Under the pieces are notes generated by a model. That model searched no databases and was not told where the DNA came from. It saw nothing but the letters and a program-made list of their open reading frames with translations. A DNA stretch of 64,000 nt from Neohoeflea coraliihabitans. GTDB taxonomy: Bacteria > Pseudomonadota > Alphaproteobacteria > Rhizobiales > Rhizobiaceae. Where the stretch lies: NCBI RefSeq assembly GCF_019334345.1, contig NZ_JAHWQX010000005.1, positions 62,001-126,000 on the forward strand, read 5' to 3'. This document shows, piece by piece, positions 1-9,277 of this stretch (positions are counted from its first letter, which is position 1; each line of letters starts with the position of its first letter). A program made the translations under genes and the position numbers.

Positions 1-836
1 AGCGGTGCCTTCTTGTTGTTCATCGCCAGGATCGTCTCGCCTTCTGTCGAGCCGACGATCACCGTAAAGCGCGGGTCCGCCTTGAACTGTTCCAGATTTT
101 CGGGCGCCGGAAAATTCGGATAGGCATCGACATCACCGGCCATGACGGCGGCAAAGGCGGCGGTCGGGTCCGGGATGAATTTGAAGGTCACCTTGTCAAG
201 GCGAGGCGCTTCGCCCCAGTACTCGGCGTATTTCTCAAGTGCAACACTGTCGCCCTTGGTCCAGGTGGCGAAGGCGAAGGGTCCGGTGCCGACCGGATCT
301 GTCGCAAGAGTATCCGCGGTTTCCGGAGCCACGATGACCGCGTCCCCCCAGGCCATGTTGAACAGGAACAGCCCGTTGGGCTGGGACAGCGTGATTTTGA
401 CGGTCTGCGCATCGACCGCCTCTACCGACTGAATGTCGGCGAACAATGCCTTTTGTGCATTGGTCGAGTCTTCGGCCCGGGCACGATCGATGGAGAATTT
501 GACATCCTCGGCATCAAAGCTCGAGCCATCGTGGAAGGTGACACCGTCACGCAGATGGAACGTGTAGGTCAGGCCGTCCTCGGAAATATCCCAGGATTCT
601 GCCAGGGCGGGCACCACTTCCCCGTCGGCTGTAAAGCGCGTCAGGCCTTCAAACACATTGGCATAAACCACTTCGTCGATGGCCGCCGCGGCGCCGCCGG
701 TCGGGTCGAGATTCGGGGGCTCGAGCTGCATGCCGACGGTGATGTCGGTCTGCGCTGCCAAGGATGGCATCGTCGCCAGCCCGAGGATCAGCGCGACCGC
801 CGAAACGGTGGCAGTGACGGTCTTGAAATTGGTCAT
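1..836 (-). CDS. Peptide/oligopeptide ABC transporter substrate-binding protein (family 5), 3' end outside window
   Basis: The frame is open from an ATG at 836-834 to the window edge, about 278 residues, so only the N-terminal half is present. It starts with a Sec signal peptide (MTNFKTVTATVSAVALILGL, then a cleavage region near PSLAAQ). It continues with the family-5 pattern: MQLEPPNLDPTGG, the VFEGLTRF block, ALAESWDISEDGLTYTFHLR, and then FHDGSSFDAEDVKFSI. These are the standard landmarks of DppA/OppA-like periplasmic peptide-binding proteins. The M20 peptidase gene lies 36 bp upstream on the same strand, which suggests one operon that imports and trims an acylated amino acid or peptide. 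The exact ligand cannot be read from the sequence. Confidence 0.9.
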   Translation of the reverse strand, partial: MTNFKTVTATVSAVALILGLATMPSLAAQTDITVGMQLEPPNLDPTGGAAAAIDEVVYANVFEGLTRFTADGEVVPALAESWDISEDGLTYTFHLRDGVTFHDGSSFDAEDVKFSIDRARAEDSTNAQKALFADIQSVEAVDAQTVKITLSQPNGLFLFNMAWGDAVIVAPETADTLATDPVGTGPFAFATWTKGDSVALEKYAEYWGEAPRLDKVTFKFIPDPTAAFAAVMAGDVDAYPNFPAPENLEQFKADPRFTVIVGSTEGETILAMNNKKAP

Positions 837-872
837 GACTTTTCTCCCTGTCTTCGCCGCGTCATCGCGCGA

Positions 873-2198
873 TCATTCCTGCTTCTGGCGCTTTTGCCGC
901 GCGTGCAACAGATCATCAATGGCCAGCGCCATGACGAGTGCCGAATCCTGCATGTCGCTTATCCCCACATACTCATCCGGCTGGTGCGCCAGATCAAGAA
1001 TACCCGGACCATAAGCGATACAGTCCTTCAAGCGGCCAATGCGGTCAATGTGCTTCTGGTCGTAGGTGCCGGGCGAGAGGACGTGCACCGGTTCGCAGCC
1101 CAGAACCCGGCGAATGCCCTGGGCGACGGCGCCGACCACCGGGGCGTCCGGCTCGGTCAGAGACGGGTTGACGTGCCAGAGTTCCGAGAGATCATAGTCA
1201 AAGTCAGCCCGCTCGCGTCTGACGCGTTCGAGCAGTTCGACGATTTCGGCGCGCACGTCGTCATAGTTTTCCTCGACGAGATAACGGCGGTCGATCACCA
1301 TGCGTGCGGAATCGGGCACGCAGGCAGAAGGGAAACCGGTGAAGTCCGGTTCCGGCTCGGCCTGACCGCCATGCAAGGAGTTGATGTTCATTGTCGATTG
1401 CCGGGCGCCATCTGGAACCACCGGCATTTCGGTGCGCCGCTCCGCCAGGGCCGGGAACAGTCGTTCCTCCATCTCCATCATCACGGCGCCCATATGGCGC
1501 ACGGCGCAATCGCCGAGGAACGGCATCGAACCGTGGGCGATGCGGCCATGGGTGGTGATCTCGGCCCACCAGACGCCGCGATGACCGCGGCAGATGCGTT
1601 CCTTGTTCAGCGGCTCGGGAATAATGACATGCTGCACCCGTTCGGGCGAGAAATAACCCTGCTCGGCGAGCCATGCGACCCCGCCGTAGCCGCCGGTCTC
1701 CTCATCCGCCGTGCCGGAAATCTCGATGGTGCCCGGATGGTCGGGAAAGGCGGCAATATAGGCTTCGGCGGCGATGATCGAGGCGGCCAGCCCGCCCTTC
1801 ATGTCGCAGGCGCCGCGGCCGTAGACCTTGCCATCGCGGACAAGCCCTTCGAAGGGATCGACACTCCAGCCACGGCCGGTCTCGACAACATCGGTATGAG
1901 AATTGAAATGGACGCAAGGACCGGATGCCGACCCTTCGCGGCGCGCGATGACATTCCAGCGCGGATAGCGGTCGCTGTCACCCGGTGTGCCGGTGGCACG
2001 CAGCAGCCGGACGGTGAACCCTCGCGCTTTCAGCCGCGCAGCGAGAAATTCGCAGATATCGCGGTAGCATTCACCCGGCGGATTGAGGGTCGGGATGCGG
2101 ATAAGCTGGCGGGTCAGCTCGACGAGGTCGTCGCGCCGCTGCTCAATGTTGTGTCTGAGGATGGAAAGACGCTTCTCGGCGGAAGCGACATCATCCAT
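873..2198 (-). CDS. M20 family metallopeptidase (ArgE/DapE/ACY1-like deacylase)
   Basis: This 441-residue protein has the M20 zinc-hydrolase layout. HTDVV (about residue 101) supplies the first metal ligand, GRGACDMKGG supplies the bridging Asp, and DEETGG supplies the catalytic and ligand Glu pair. A dimerisation domain follows (AEITTHGRIAHGSMPF), and HQPDEYVG near the C-terminus supplies the last ligand region. Family members remove acyl groups or cleave dipeptides in the cytoplasm. It precedes a family-5 peptide-binding protein by 36 bp in the same direction, so a joint catabolic role is likely. Acetylornithine deacetylase and succinyl-diaminopimelate desuccinylase are the usual automatic labels, but the transporter context argues against a dedicated biosynthetic role. 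The start is the ATG at 2198, with a weak AAGGA about 13 bases upstream. Confidence 0.9.
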   Translation of the reverse strand: MDDVASAEKRLSILRHNIEQRRDDLVELTRQLIRIPTLNPPGECYRDICEFLAARLKARGFTVRLLRATGTPGDSDRYPRWNVIARREGSASGPCVHFNSHTDVVETGRGWSVDPFEGLVRDGKVYGRGACDMKGGLAASIIAAEAYIAAFPDHPGTIEISGTADEETGGYGGVAWLAEQGYFSPERVQHVIIPEPLNKERICRGHRGVWWAEITTHGRIAHGSMPFLGDCAVRHMGAVMMEMEERLFPALAERRTEMPVVPDGARQSTMNINSLHGGQAEPEPDFTGFPSACVPDSARMVIDRRYLVEENYDDVRAEIVELLERVRRERADFDYDLSELWHVNPSLTEPDAPVVGAVAQGIRRVLGCEPVHVLSPGTYDQKHIDRIGRLKDCIAYGPGILDLAHQPDEYVGISDMQDSALVMALAIDDLLHARQKRQKQE

Positions 2199-2289
2199 TG
2201 CTGACGGTGTCCTTCATGGGCGCAACCTCCCGCAAAACCGCGTGATTTGCAATCATCTTGCGGAGGAGAGGGAGAACGGCGCCCGCGCA

Positions 2290-2325
2290 CCCGCAATTCC
2301 CCCTAATATTCAAGGGAATTGCGGG
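2290..2325 (-). terminator. Hairpin downstream of the RlpA-like gene
   Basis: A perfect 12-bp inverted repeat (2290-2301 and 2314-2325; arms CCCGCAATTCCC and GGGAATTGCGGG) encloses a 12-base AT-rich loop. It lies 27 bp beyond the stop of the minus-strand RlpA-like gene. There is no good T-run on either side, so it may be a weak or factor-dependent terminator, or a barrier between the two minus-strand units. Confidence 0.45.
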
Positions 2326-2352
2326 CGTTTCCGGTATAAACGGAATGGATCG

Positions 2353-2724
2353 TCAGGACAGAACCTTGTAGCAGACGCTGGCAACGCCGGCCCGCACCAT
2401 GCCCAGGCGGCCAGCGGCGGCCTTTGACACATCGATGACGCGGCCGCGGATGAATGGACCCCGATCATTGATGCGAACGACGACAGACTTGCCGGTGTTC
2501 TTGTTGGTGACCTGCACCTTTGTGCCGAAGCGCAAAGAGCGGTGCGCGGCCGTCAACTTGTTCGGATCCATCATTTCGCCCGAGGCGGTGCGAGAGTGAA
2601 GCGCGTACCAGGAGGCGCGACCGCAGTCGCTGTCAGCCATCGCGGGCGCAGTCGCAGCGACCAGTGTTGAGACCATGGCGGCGAGCAAAAGCGCGGGGCG
2701 GGCCCGGCGTTTCAAATCAGTCAT
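2353..2724 (-). CDS. Small secreted RlpA-like double-psi beta-barrel protein
   Basis: The product is 123 residues. A signal peptide (basic start, then [20 protein letters not shown], cleaved before DSDCG) is followed by a single RlpA-type double-psi barrel. Visible landmarks are [41 protein letters not shown] and RGRVIDVS. The Glu of ASGE and the Asp of INDRGPF correspond to the catalytic pair of RlpA lytic transglycosylases, which cut septal peptidoglycan. Unlike full RlpA it has no SPOR domain and no lipobox, so binding to denuded septal glycans is not expected. The gene appears monocistronic, with a hairpin 27 bp downstream. Confidence 0.85.
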   Translation of the reverse strand: MTDLKRRARPALLLAAMVSTLVAATAPAMADSDCGRASWYALHSRTASGEMMDPNKLTAAHRSLRFGTKVQVTNKNTGKSVVVRINDRGPFIRGRVIDVSKAAAGRLGMVRAGVASVCYKVLS

Positions 2725-2880
2725 TCGGCAATATCCCTGCTAGACCGTCCCCCTTGGACGGCGCGCCAGCGGGTACGGGCGGAAACAGGCCAAAAAGTGG
2801 TCACGAAGTCACAAGCGGTTTCGGCGTGTAACAATCGGATACAGCGCAGCTGTGCCAACGGGCCGGGGGGAACCGGGTTT

Positions 2881-3786
2881 TCAGCTGCGCCAGGCGCCGC
2901 TCTTCCACAGCGCATCAAGCCCGGTGCCATAGTCGGGATGCAGGAATTGATAGCCGGCGGCTTTGATGCGGGCGTTGCTCACGCGCTTGTTCTCGCCGTA
3001 AAAGGACCGTCCCATCGGCGACAGGGGGGCATCGTCAAAGGCAATTTCCGGCGGGGCGTCAACGCTCATCAACCGGGCGGCATAGGCCACCACATCCTGC
3101 GGCGGTGCCGGGCGGTCGTCGGCTATATTGTAGATGCCCGCCTGGCCGCGCGTGGCAAGATGCGCAACGGCGCCGGCAATGTCATCGACATGAATGCGGT
3201 TGAACACCTGCCCCGGCTTGACGATGCGCCGCGCGGTGCCGGCTGCGAGATTGTTCAAGGCATTGCGACCCGGTCCATAAATGCCGGCGAGGCGCAGAAT
3301 GGCGAGCGGCAGGCCGGCGCCCAGGCACGTGCGTTGCCATGCCTGCTCAGCGGCAAGCCGGGCCAGCGACCGCTTCGAGAGCGGCCGGCATGGGACTGTC
3401 TCATCGACCCAGGCGCCACCTTGATCGCCGTATACCCCAACCGTGGAGAGATAGCCGACCCATTCTAGCGCTGGCAGGCGCTCGACCAGGCCGCCGGCAA
3501 GATCGGCCAACACAGGATCGCCGCCATACGCCCCGTCCGAATTGGTCGCGTCCGGAGCGATCGAAACGACCAGATGCGTGGCGCTGCGCATCACATCAGC
3601 AAGTTCTGCGCCGATCCCCTGTCCTTCATAAAGAAGGGGCGTCGCCCCAGTTGCGGCAATCTCGGCCTGTCCGCCATCGCCACGGCTGGTGCCGGCGGCA
3701 GCTTTAACGGACGGCATCAGCTCCCGCAGGATCGCCTTGCCGGAAAACCCGGCGCCGAGGACCAGTAATCGCATGTTTGCACTCAT
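2881..3786 (-). CDS. SDR/NAD-dependent epimerase-like protein
   Basis: The product is 301 residues from the ATG at 3786, chosen because it overlaps the queG stop codon (ATGA). It opens with a Rossmann motif ([13 protein letters not shown]), with [11 protein letters not shown] in place of the usual active-site strand and [17 protein letters not shown] as in atypical extended SDRs of the YeeZ type. The classical catalytic YxxxK is not evident, so catalysis is uncertain. It is translationally coupled to queG and probably shares its transcript with the GST-fold gene upstream. No pathway can be assigned from the sequence. Confidence 0.8.
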   Translation of the reverse strand: MSANMRLLVLGAGFSGKAILRELMPSVKAAAGTSRGDGGQAEIAATGATPLLYEGQGIGAELADVMRSATHLVVSIAPDATNSDGAYGGDPVLADLAGGLVERLPALEWVGYLSTVGVYGDQGGAWVDETVPCRPLSKRSLARLAAEQAWQRTCLGAGLPLAILRLAGIYGPGRNALNNLAAGTARRIVKPGQVFNRIHVDDIAGAVAHLATRGQAGIYNIADDRPAPPQDVVAYAARLMSVDAPPEIAFDDAPLSPMGRSFYGENKRVSNARIKAAGYQFLHPDYGTGLDALWKSGAWRS

Positions 3787-5015
3787 TGCACAGGCTCCCG
3801 GGCGGTGTGGTCCCATTCCGCCGCCACATCCGGGTCCGGGTCGAGCATTTCGGACCGACCCTTCTCGCCGAGCCGCCTGGTCTTGAGCTCGGCGAAATCA
3901 GCCGCGGGCAGAAGCTGGGTCAGGGCCCACACGGCAGCGCCGCGAACAACCGGCGCCGGATCGTCGATCAGAGCTCGGCAAGCAGGGATCAGGGCGGCTT
4001 CGCCACTGTTGCCGGCGGCGATCAGCACATTGCGCAAAAACCGGTCGCGACCGATGCGCTTGACGGGTGAGCCGGAAAACAGTTTTCGAAACGCCGCATC
4101 ATCAAGTGCGAGGAAATCGGCGATTGGCGGCGCGAGGAGATCGTGGCGCGCCTGCAGACGCGTTTCCGCGGCGCTGACAGCGAACTTGTTCCACGGGCAC
4201 ACGGCAAGGCAATCGTCACAGCCATAGATGCGATTGCCGATCTGGCGCCGGAATTGGCGCGGTATCTGCCCCTTGTGCTCAATGGTCAGATAGGAAATGC
4301 AACGGCGGGCATCGAGCTGATAGGGAGCGGGAAAGGCGGCGGTCGGACAGATGTCGAGGCAGGCGCGGCACGACCCGCAGTGATCCTCTTCGGGCTTATC
4401 CGCCGGAAGTTCCAGCGTGGAAAAGATCGCGCCGAGAAACAGCCAGGAGCCGTGGCGGCGCGACAGCAAGTTTGTGTGCTTCCCCTGCCAGCCGATGCCG
4501 GCAGCAGCCGCCAGCGGCTTTTCCATCACCGGGGCGGTGTCGACGAACACCTTCACATCGCCCCCGAAGCGGGCGACCAGCCGACCCGCCATCTCCTTCA
4601 GCCGTCCCTTGATGATGTCATGGTAATCGCGATGGCGGGCATAGACCGAGATGGCCGCCTTGTCGGGCTCCGAAAGCAGCGCCAGCGGATCGTTCTCCGG
4701 ACCATAATTCATCGCCAGCATGAGAACGGAACGCGTCTCGGGCCACAGGCGGCGCGGATCGGCGCGCAGTTCGGAGCGATCAGCCAACCAGTGCATTGAC
4801 CCGTGGCGTCCTTCGGCCAGAAAGGTCCTGAGATGCGCGCCAGCACTGCCGAGTTGTGCAGGATCTGCAATGCCCCATGCGGCAAATCCCAGGCGCCGGG
4901 TTTCGGCGTCGAGAAATGCCGCGAGTTTCGCCGGTTCCGGTGCGCTATCCCGGGCATGCAAAGCAGCCTCGCCCCGCAACGGCGATGGCGGGCGGGTGTC
5001 GGCGGGAGCGGTCAC
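3783..5015 (-). CDS. queG: Epoxyqueuosine reductase QueG
   Basis: QueG is the cobalamin- and iron-sulfur-dependent enzyme that reduces epoxyqueuosine to queuosine in the wobble position of tRNAs with GUN anticodons. The 410-residue product shows the two 4Fe-4S motifs, [16 protein letters not shown] and [14 protein letters not shown]. It also carries the QueG block [14 protein letters not shown] and, at the C-terminus, a short HEAT-like segment ([20 protein letters not shown]). The start is GTG at 5015, one base after the stop of the upstream gene, and the stop overlaps the SDR start. Three consecutive minus-strand genes (GST-fold, queG, SDR) therefore look like one operon. Confidence 0.95.
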   Translation of the reverse strand: MTAPADTRPPSPLRGEAALHARDSAPEPAKLAAFLDAETRRLGFAAWGIADPAQLGSAGAHLRTFLAEGRHGSMHWLADRSELRADPRRLWPETRSVLMLAMNYGPENDPLALLSEPDKAAISVYARHRDYHDIIKGRLKEMAGRLVARFGGDVKVFVDTAPVMEKPLAAAAGIGWQGKHTNLLSRRHGSWLFLGAIFSTLELPADKPEEDHCGSCRACLDICPTAAFPAPYQLDARRCISYLTIEHKGQIPRQFRRQIGNRIYGCDDCLAVCPWNKFAVSAAETRLQARHDLLAPPIADFLALDDAAFRKLFSGSPVKRIGRDRFLRNVLIAAGNSGEAALIPACRALIDDPAPVVRGAAVWALTQLLPAADFAELKTRRLGEKGRSEMLDPDPDVAAEWDHTAREPVQ

Positions 5016-5016
5016 G

Positions 5017-5709
5017 TTAGAAGTCGAGATCAGCGTAGTGCGCGACGGGCGCGAGCGCGCGAACGCGGTCAGCGAGCAGAGGCCGGAAGGCCGGGCGCGA
5101 CTTCAGCCGCTGGTACCAGTCCTTGGCATGCGGCTGCTCGGCCCAGTCGATTTCACCAAGATAATCGAGCACCGAGAGACCGGCCGCGGCTGCCAGATCA
5201 GCATAGGACAGCGTCTCGCCAGCCAGCCACGGCCTGCTTGCGGCCAGCCATGACAGATATTTCATATGCTGGCGAATGTTGGCGCGGGCGATGCGCAGAA
5301 CCTTTGAATCGGGAGAACCGCCGCCGCGGTTTGACGGCATTTGCGGCTTGATGATCCGTTCGCGGACCAATGGCGCGGTGACGTCATGCTCCATCTTGTC
5401 GAGGAACCACGCGATGAGCCGTCTTGTTTCCGCCCGCGCATAGGGGTCGCCGGGCAGGAGCCGCTTGTCGCGCTTGAACACGCCGTGCACTTCGTCGAGA
5501 TATTCGGCAATGATCGTCGCGCCGCACAAGGCATAGCCATTGTCGGCGACGAGGACCGGAACCTGTCCGGCCGGATTGATGGACAGCAATTCCGGTCGAC
5601 GCTGCCAGTACGGCTCCTCGACCATTTCGGTCGCAAAGCCAATCTCGCCGGCCACGAGACGGATGAAACGCGAAGCGGCGGAGACCGGATGATGGAGAAG
5701 TTCAGGCAT
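5017..5709 (-). CDS. fzlA: GST-fold protein, probable FtsZ-binding division protein FzlA
   Basis: The 230-residue protein has a thioredoxin-like N-terminal domain ([19 protein letters not shown], then [14 protein letters not shown], the cis-Pro loop) and an all-helical GST C-terminal domain ([20 protein letters not shown]). I chose the ATG at 5709 because the 28 residues before it are not GST-like. In alphaproteobacteria a GST homologue without known glutathione chemistry, FzlA, binds FtsZ filaments and is needed for constriction. Its short acidic-aromatic C-terminal tail is important, and this protein ends in HYADLDF with Asp at 227 and 229. Size, tail and the queG/uppP neighbourhood favour FzlA. 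A plain glutathione S-transferase remains possible. Confidence 0.65.
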   Translation of the reverse strand: MPELLHHPVSAASRFIRLVAGEIGFATEMVEEPYWQRRPELLSINPAGQVPVLVADNGYALCGATIIAEYLDEVHGVFKRDKRLLPGDPYARAETRRLIAWFLDKMEHDVTAPLVRERIIKPQMPSNRGGGSPDSKVLRIARANIRQHMKYLSWLAASRPWLAGETLSYADLAAAAGLSVLDYLGEIDWAEQPHAKDWYQRLKSRPAFRPLLADRVRALAPVAHYADLDF

Positions 5710-5927
5710 CTGCGAGACAAACCTTGCACTGGTGCGACATCTGAAAGCGAAGGCGCGAAGTGAGCCCTCCGATCCCCCAGCTATAGAGGGCATGTCCCTC
5801 TGATGGAAAGAATCTGCGGCAGGATTTTGTTGTCAGCGCACTTGCCCGCCGCTTTCATTTCCTTCTCAACCACTCTAGGGACCTCTGGGGGCAAAGGCGA
5901 ATCACTGCGTATGTTGTTATTCCTCGC

Positions 5928-5956
5928 TTGCGCGAGATTGGCGGCCACGCGATATC
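5928..5956 (+). promoter_or_regulatory. Candidate sigma-70 promoter for uppP
   Basis: TTGCGC (5928-5933) and GATATC (5951-5956) are separated by 17 bases, ending 37 bases before the uppP start codon. The match is only moderate. The rest of the 283-bp divergent gap (5710-5992) between the FzlA-like gene and uppP shows only a short AGAGGG/CCCTCT inverted repeat near 5785-5801. Confidence 0.3.
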
Positions 5957-5992
5957 GCCGTTGTAGAACGTGTCCCTTGGGAGCAATCGTGC

Positions 5993-6799
5993 ATGTCCGA
6001 ACTAGGCCTTGTCGAGCCCGCCTTTCTTGGCCTGATCGAGGGACTGACAGAGTTTCTTCCCGTGTCCTCAACGGCGCATCTGCTGCTGACCGGGCATTTT
6101 CTCGGCTTCACCTCACCCGGCAACAGCTTTGAAGTGCTGATTCAGCTCGGTGCCATCCTGGCTATTCTATCTGTCTATTCAGTACGCCTGTTCACCCTTG
6201 CCAAAGCGCTGCCGACGAGTTGGCGGGCCCGCCGCTTCGTTGCAGGCGTGCTGATCGCCTTCCTGCCGGCGGCAGCGATCGGCGCCTTGGCGCATGATTT
6301 CATCAAGACGGTGCTGTTTGAATCCCCTGCCCTTATTTGCGTGGTGCTGATCGTTGGCGGTTTCGCCCTGATGATCATCGATCGAATGGCGTTGAAGCCG
6401 AAATACGACGACGTGATGGACTACCCGCTGTCGCTGGCCCTGACGATCGGCCTGTTCCAGTGCCTGGCGATGGTGCCCGGCACGTCGCGCAGTGGCGCAA
6501 CCGTCGCCGGTGCGATGCTGATGGGGGCCGACAAGCGCTCGGCAGCGGAATTCTCCTTCTTTCTCGCCATGCCGACAATGACCGGCGCCTTTGCCTTTGA
6601 TCTCTACAAGAATGCCGACAAGCTGTCGGGCGGTGATATCACGGCGATCGTTGTCGGATTCGTCGTGGCCTTCGCTGCGGGGGTTTTCGTGGTGCGCGGC
6701 CTTCTGGACTTCGTCTCACGGCATGGGTTCACGCCGTTTGCCTGGTGGCGGATCGCCGTCGGCAGCGCCGGCCTGATCGGGCTCTGGCTGGTGGGCTAG
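5993..6799 (+). CDS. uppP: Undecaprenyl-diphosphatase UppP (BacA)
   Basis: UppP is an integral membrane phosphatase that dephosphorylates undecaprenyl pyrophosphate, recycling the lipid carrier for peptidoglycan and surface polysaccharide. The 268-residue product has both signature regions: [15 protein letters not shown] near residue 16 and [14 protein letters not shown] in the second half. About eight hydrophobic segments are visible, and the length is typical. The start ATG has GGGAG about 12 bases upstream. It is divergent from the FzlA-like gene. Confidence 0.97.
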   Translation: MSELGLVEPAFLGLIEGLTEFLPVSSTAHLLLTGHFLGFTSPGNSFEVLIQLGAILAILSVYSVRLFTLAKALPTSWRARRFVAGVLIAFLPAAAIGALAHDFIKTVLFESPALICVVLIVGGFALMIIDRMALKPKYDDVMDYPLSLALTIGLFQCLAMVPGTSRSGATVAGAMLMGADKRSAAEFSFFLAMPTMTGAFAFDLYKNADKLSGGDITAIVVGFVVAFAAGVFVVRGLLDFVSRHGFTPFAWWRIAVGSAGLIGLWLVG

Positions 6800-7124
6800 A
6801 AACGCATGACGCCGCGATGCCGCCGGTGAGCGCTGCCAGCCTCACCAGATAATCCCCGGCGAGCAGGGCGACGATCGCACATGGCAAGCCTGGCGAAATG
6901 CACGCAAGCGGGGGCTGGTATTGGCGGGGGCAAATGACTAAATGGGGGGATCGCCGCACCGGGCATCACCACGGGTGGGCCTGAAGGGCTGCCGGTTCCT
7001 CGGGTCCTGAGCCCGTCGAAAATCGCTGGCCGCAGGGCGAAGAGAACAGGTTCTACGGCCATCGCCTGCCGCCTTTGCGGTATCCGGGTGGATGGCAACT
7101 ACAATGCGAAGAGATCGATAAAAT
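6800..7124. other. 325-bp intergenic region between uppP and dnaJ
   Basis: No convincing ORF, structured RNA or strong promoter was found. A TACAAT hexamer lies about 26 bases upstream of the dnaJ ATG, but with a poor -35 element, and no CTTG...CYTATNT sigma-32 pattern is visible. It is the likely left breakpoint of the block inversion described in the findings. Confidence 0.5.
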
Positions 7125-8258
7125 ATGGCCAAGCCGGATTACTATGAAACGCTCGGAGTGTCGCGCAGCGTCGACGGGAAACAGCTGAAATCCGCATTTC
7201 GCAAACTGGCCATGCAGTATCACCCGGACCGCAATCCCGGTGATGTCGAGGCCGAACGCAAGTTCAAGGAACTCAATGAAGCCTATGAGGTGCTCAAGGA
7301 TCCGCAAAAGCGCGGCGCCTATGATCGCTTCGGCCATGCCGCGTTCGAACAGGGCGGCGGCCCCGGCGGCATGGGTGCCGGCGCCGGCATGGGGGGCTTC
7401 TCCGACATTTTCGAGGATATTTTCGGCGAGATGATGGGCGGTGGCCGCGCCCGCCGCTCCGGCGGACGCGAGCGCGGCGCCGACCTGCGCTACAATATGG
7501 AAATCTCGCTCGAGGAAGCCTACGGCGGCAAGACCGCCCAGATCCGCGTTCCGACATCGATCACCTGTGATGAGTGCTCCGGGTCGGGCGCAAAGCCGGG
7601 CAGCAAGCCCCAGACCTGCACCACATGCGGCGGCAATGGGCGGGTTCGCGCCGCTCAGGGTTTCTTTTCGATCGAACGAACCTGCCCGACCTGCCATGGC
7701 CGCGGCCAGATGATTTCCGATCCGTGCGGCAAGTGCAGCGGCCAGGGCCGTGTCACCGAAGAGCGCTCGCTGTCCGTCAACATCCCCGCCGGCATTGAGG
7801 ATGGCACCCGTATCCGTCTGTCCGGCGAGGGCGAGGCAGGTCTGCGCGGTGGTCCGCCGGGTGATCTCTACATCTTCTTGTCTGTCAAACCGCACCAGTT
7901 CTTCCAGCGTGAAGGCGCCGACCTGTTCTGCACCGTTCCGATCTCGATGACCACGGCGGCGCTCGGCGGCAAGTTCGAAATCACGACGATGGACGGCGCC
8001 AAGTCGCGCGTGACGGTTCCTGAAGGCACACAGGCGGGCCGCGAGATGCGTCTGCGCGGCAAGGGCATGCCCGTCCTGCGATCCGCTCAGTTCGGCGATC
8101 TCTATGTGCGCATCGCCATCGAGACGCCGCAGAACCTGTCACGCCGGCAGAAGGAGCTTCTGACCGAATTTCACGCTTTGTCGTCCAAGGAAAACAACCC
8201 GCAATCTGACGGTTTCTTCTCCCGCATGAAGGGGTTTTTCGATACGCTGACCGAGTGA
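7125..8258 (+). CDS. dnaJ: Chaperone protein DnaJ (Hsp40)
   Basis: DnaJ delivers unfolded proteins to DnaK and stimulates its ATPase. The 377-residue product has a J domain with HPD in [10 protein letters not shown] (about residue 31-40) and a Gly/Phe-rich linker ([16 protein letters not shown]). Four CxxCxGxG zinc repeats follow, between about residues 150 and 215 ([32 protein letters not shown]), then the C-terminal substrate-binding domains. In most Hyphomicrobiales dnaJ directly follows dnaK. Here it lies about 4.9 kb away and on the opposite strand, with no recognisable heat-shock promoter of its own. Confidence 0.98.
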   Translation: MAKPDYYETLGVSRSVDGKQLKSAFRKLAMQYHPDRNPGDVEAERKFKELNEAYEVLKDPQKRGAYDRFGHAAFEQGGGPGGMGAGAGMGGFSDIFEDIFGEMMGGGRARRSGGRERGADLRYNMEISLEEAYGGKTAQIRVPTSITCDECSGSGAKPGSKPQTCTTCGGNGRVRAAQGFFSIERTCPTCHGRGQMISDPCGKCSGQGRVTEERSLSVNIPAGIEDGTRIRLSGEGEAGLRGGPPGDLYIFLSVKPHQFFQREGADLFCTVPISMTTAALGGKFEITTMDGAKSRVTVPEGTQAGREMRLRGKGMPVLRSAQFGDLYVRIAIETPQNLSRRQKELLTEFHALSSKENNPQSDGFFSRMKGFFDTLTE

Positions 8259-8261
8259 GAG

Positions 8262-8295
8262 GCCGGCGCCCGGCATGAGACGACCGGCCGCCGGC
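8262..8295 (+). terminator. Possible terminator after dnaJ
   Basis: GCCGGCG (8262-8268) pairs with CGCCGGC (8289-8295) just past the dnaJ stop, followed by a pyrimidine-rich TGCGCTTTCTCTC. The 20-base loop and lack of a pure T-run make this a weak call. Confidence 0.3.
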
Positions 8296-8483
8296 TGCGC
8301 TTTCTCTCGGGCTGACCTCAAAAAGATCCGATTGAGGTGTATGTGGGCGGCATGGCGCCGTTGTCATTCCAAATATGCGGCGGAACGTTTGGCACCGGGA
8401 TCCGACAGCCTGGATGACCTTCGGTCAATGAGGCTTTGACCAGCGACGTATCAAATGGTCCTGCAAATTTCGCGGGAAATCGA

Positions 8484-9101
8484 GTGAGGACGACGGCTTT
8501 GAAGACGAATATTTCCGACCGACTGGTCCGCAAGTTCGATGATGAAATCAGGTTCTTTCGCGGCTGGCTGGACGGACCCAAGGCTGTCGGTGCCATTGTT
8601 CCGACGTCGCAGTTCACGGCCCGCAGCATGGCCAGCCTCGCTGATCCGCACTCATCCTTGCCCGTCCTCGAACTCGGGCCGGGCACCGGTGCCATCACCC
8701 GTGCCATCCTCGGTCGCGGCATCGCCCCCGAGCGCCTTTATTCGGTCGAGTATTCCGGTGAATTTTATGAGCATCTGAAGCTCGAATATCCTGAAGTGAA
8801 TGTCATCCGCGGGGATGCCTTTGATCTCGAGACAGCGCTCGGCGACAATGGCCGGATGCAGTTTGACTGTGTCATTTCCGCCGTGCCTCTGCTCAATTTC
8901 CCGATGGAGCAACGCATTGCTCTGGTCGAAGGTCTGCTCGACCGTATGCCGCCCGGTCGCCCGGTGGTGCAGATTTCCTATGGTCCTGTGTCACCGGTCG
9001 CGTCGCGCGGCAGCAGTTTCACCGTCGCCCACCATGAATTCGTTCTGCGCAATCTGCCGCCAGCGCAATTATGGACCTACCGCCGCACCGCTCCCCTTTG
9101 A
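8484..9101 (+). CDS. pmtA: Phosphatidylethanolamine N-methyltransferase PmtA (rhizobial type)
   Basis: PmtA uses S-adenosylmethionine to methylate phosphatidylethanolamine three times, giving phosphatidylcholine at the inner membrane. The protein closely matches the Sinorhizobium/Agrobacterium family by memory: KFDDEIRFFRGWLDGPKAVG, the SAM motif LELGPGTGAITRAIL, YSVEYSGEFYEHL, ISAVPLLNFPMEQRIALVE, VVQISYGPVSPV, and the C-terminal LPPAQLWTYRR. The reading frame extends upstream to a TTG at 8436. I prefer the GTG at 8484, preceded by GGGAAA, because family members start only about ten residues before the KF-EEIRFF block. The start is uncertain. Each reaction cycle releases SAH, which AhcY (61-62.6 kb) removes. 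Confidence 0.9.
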   Translation: MRTTALKTNISDRLVRKFDDEIRFFRGWLDGPKAVGAIVPTSQFTARSMASLADPHSSLPVLELGPGTGAITRAILGRGIAPERLYSVEYSGEFYEHLKLEYPEVNVIRGDAFDLETALGDNGRMQFDCVISAVPLLNFPMEQRIALVEGLLDRMPPGRPVVQISYGPVSPVASRGSSFTVAHHEFVLRNLPPAQLWTYRRTAPL

Positions 9102-9277
9102 GCTTTGCGATCTGCCGCCGCAAAAGCGCGGCAACATCCCGCTTTCGCCGCCCTTGGCACTCGACTTGACCGGGCAAAGCCGTTAACCCGGCAAATGGTT
9201 ACTGATCGCGATGCTGCAACGCTGTGGCATGGGAGTGGCGCGATGCCGGAATGGTGGCGGAGAAGGAGTGCGAGTGC

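Noticed and set aside
453-2204. Long plus-strand ORF of 583 codons
   Set aside because: It runs antisense to the M20 peptidase, which has all family motifs; the antisense product is His/Arg/Gly-rich with no recognisable domain, a usual by-product of high GC.
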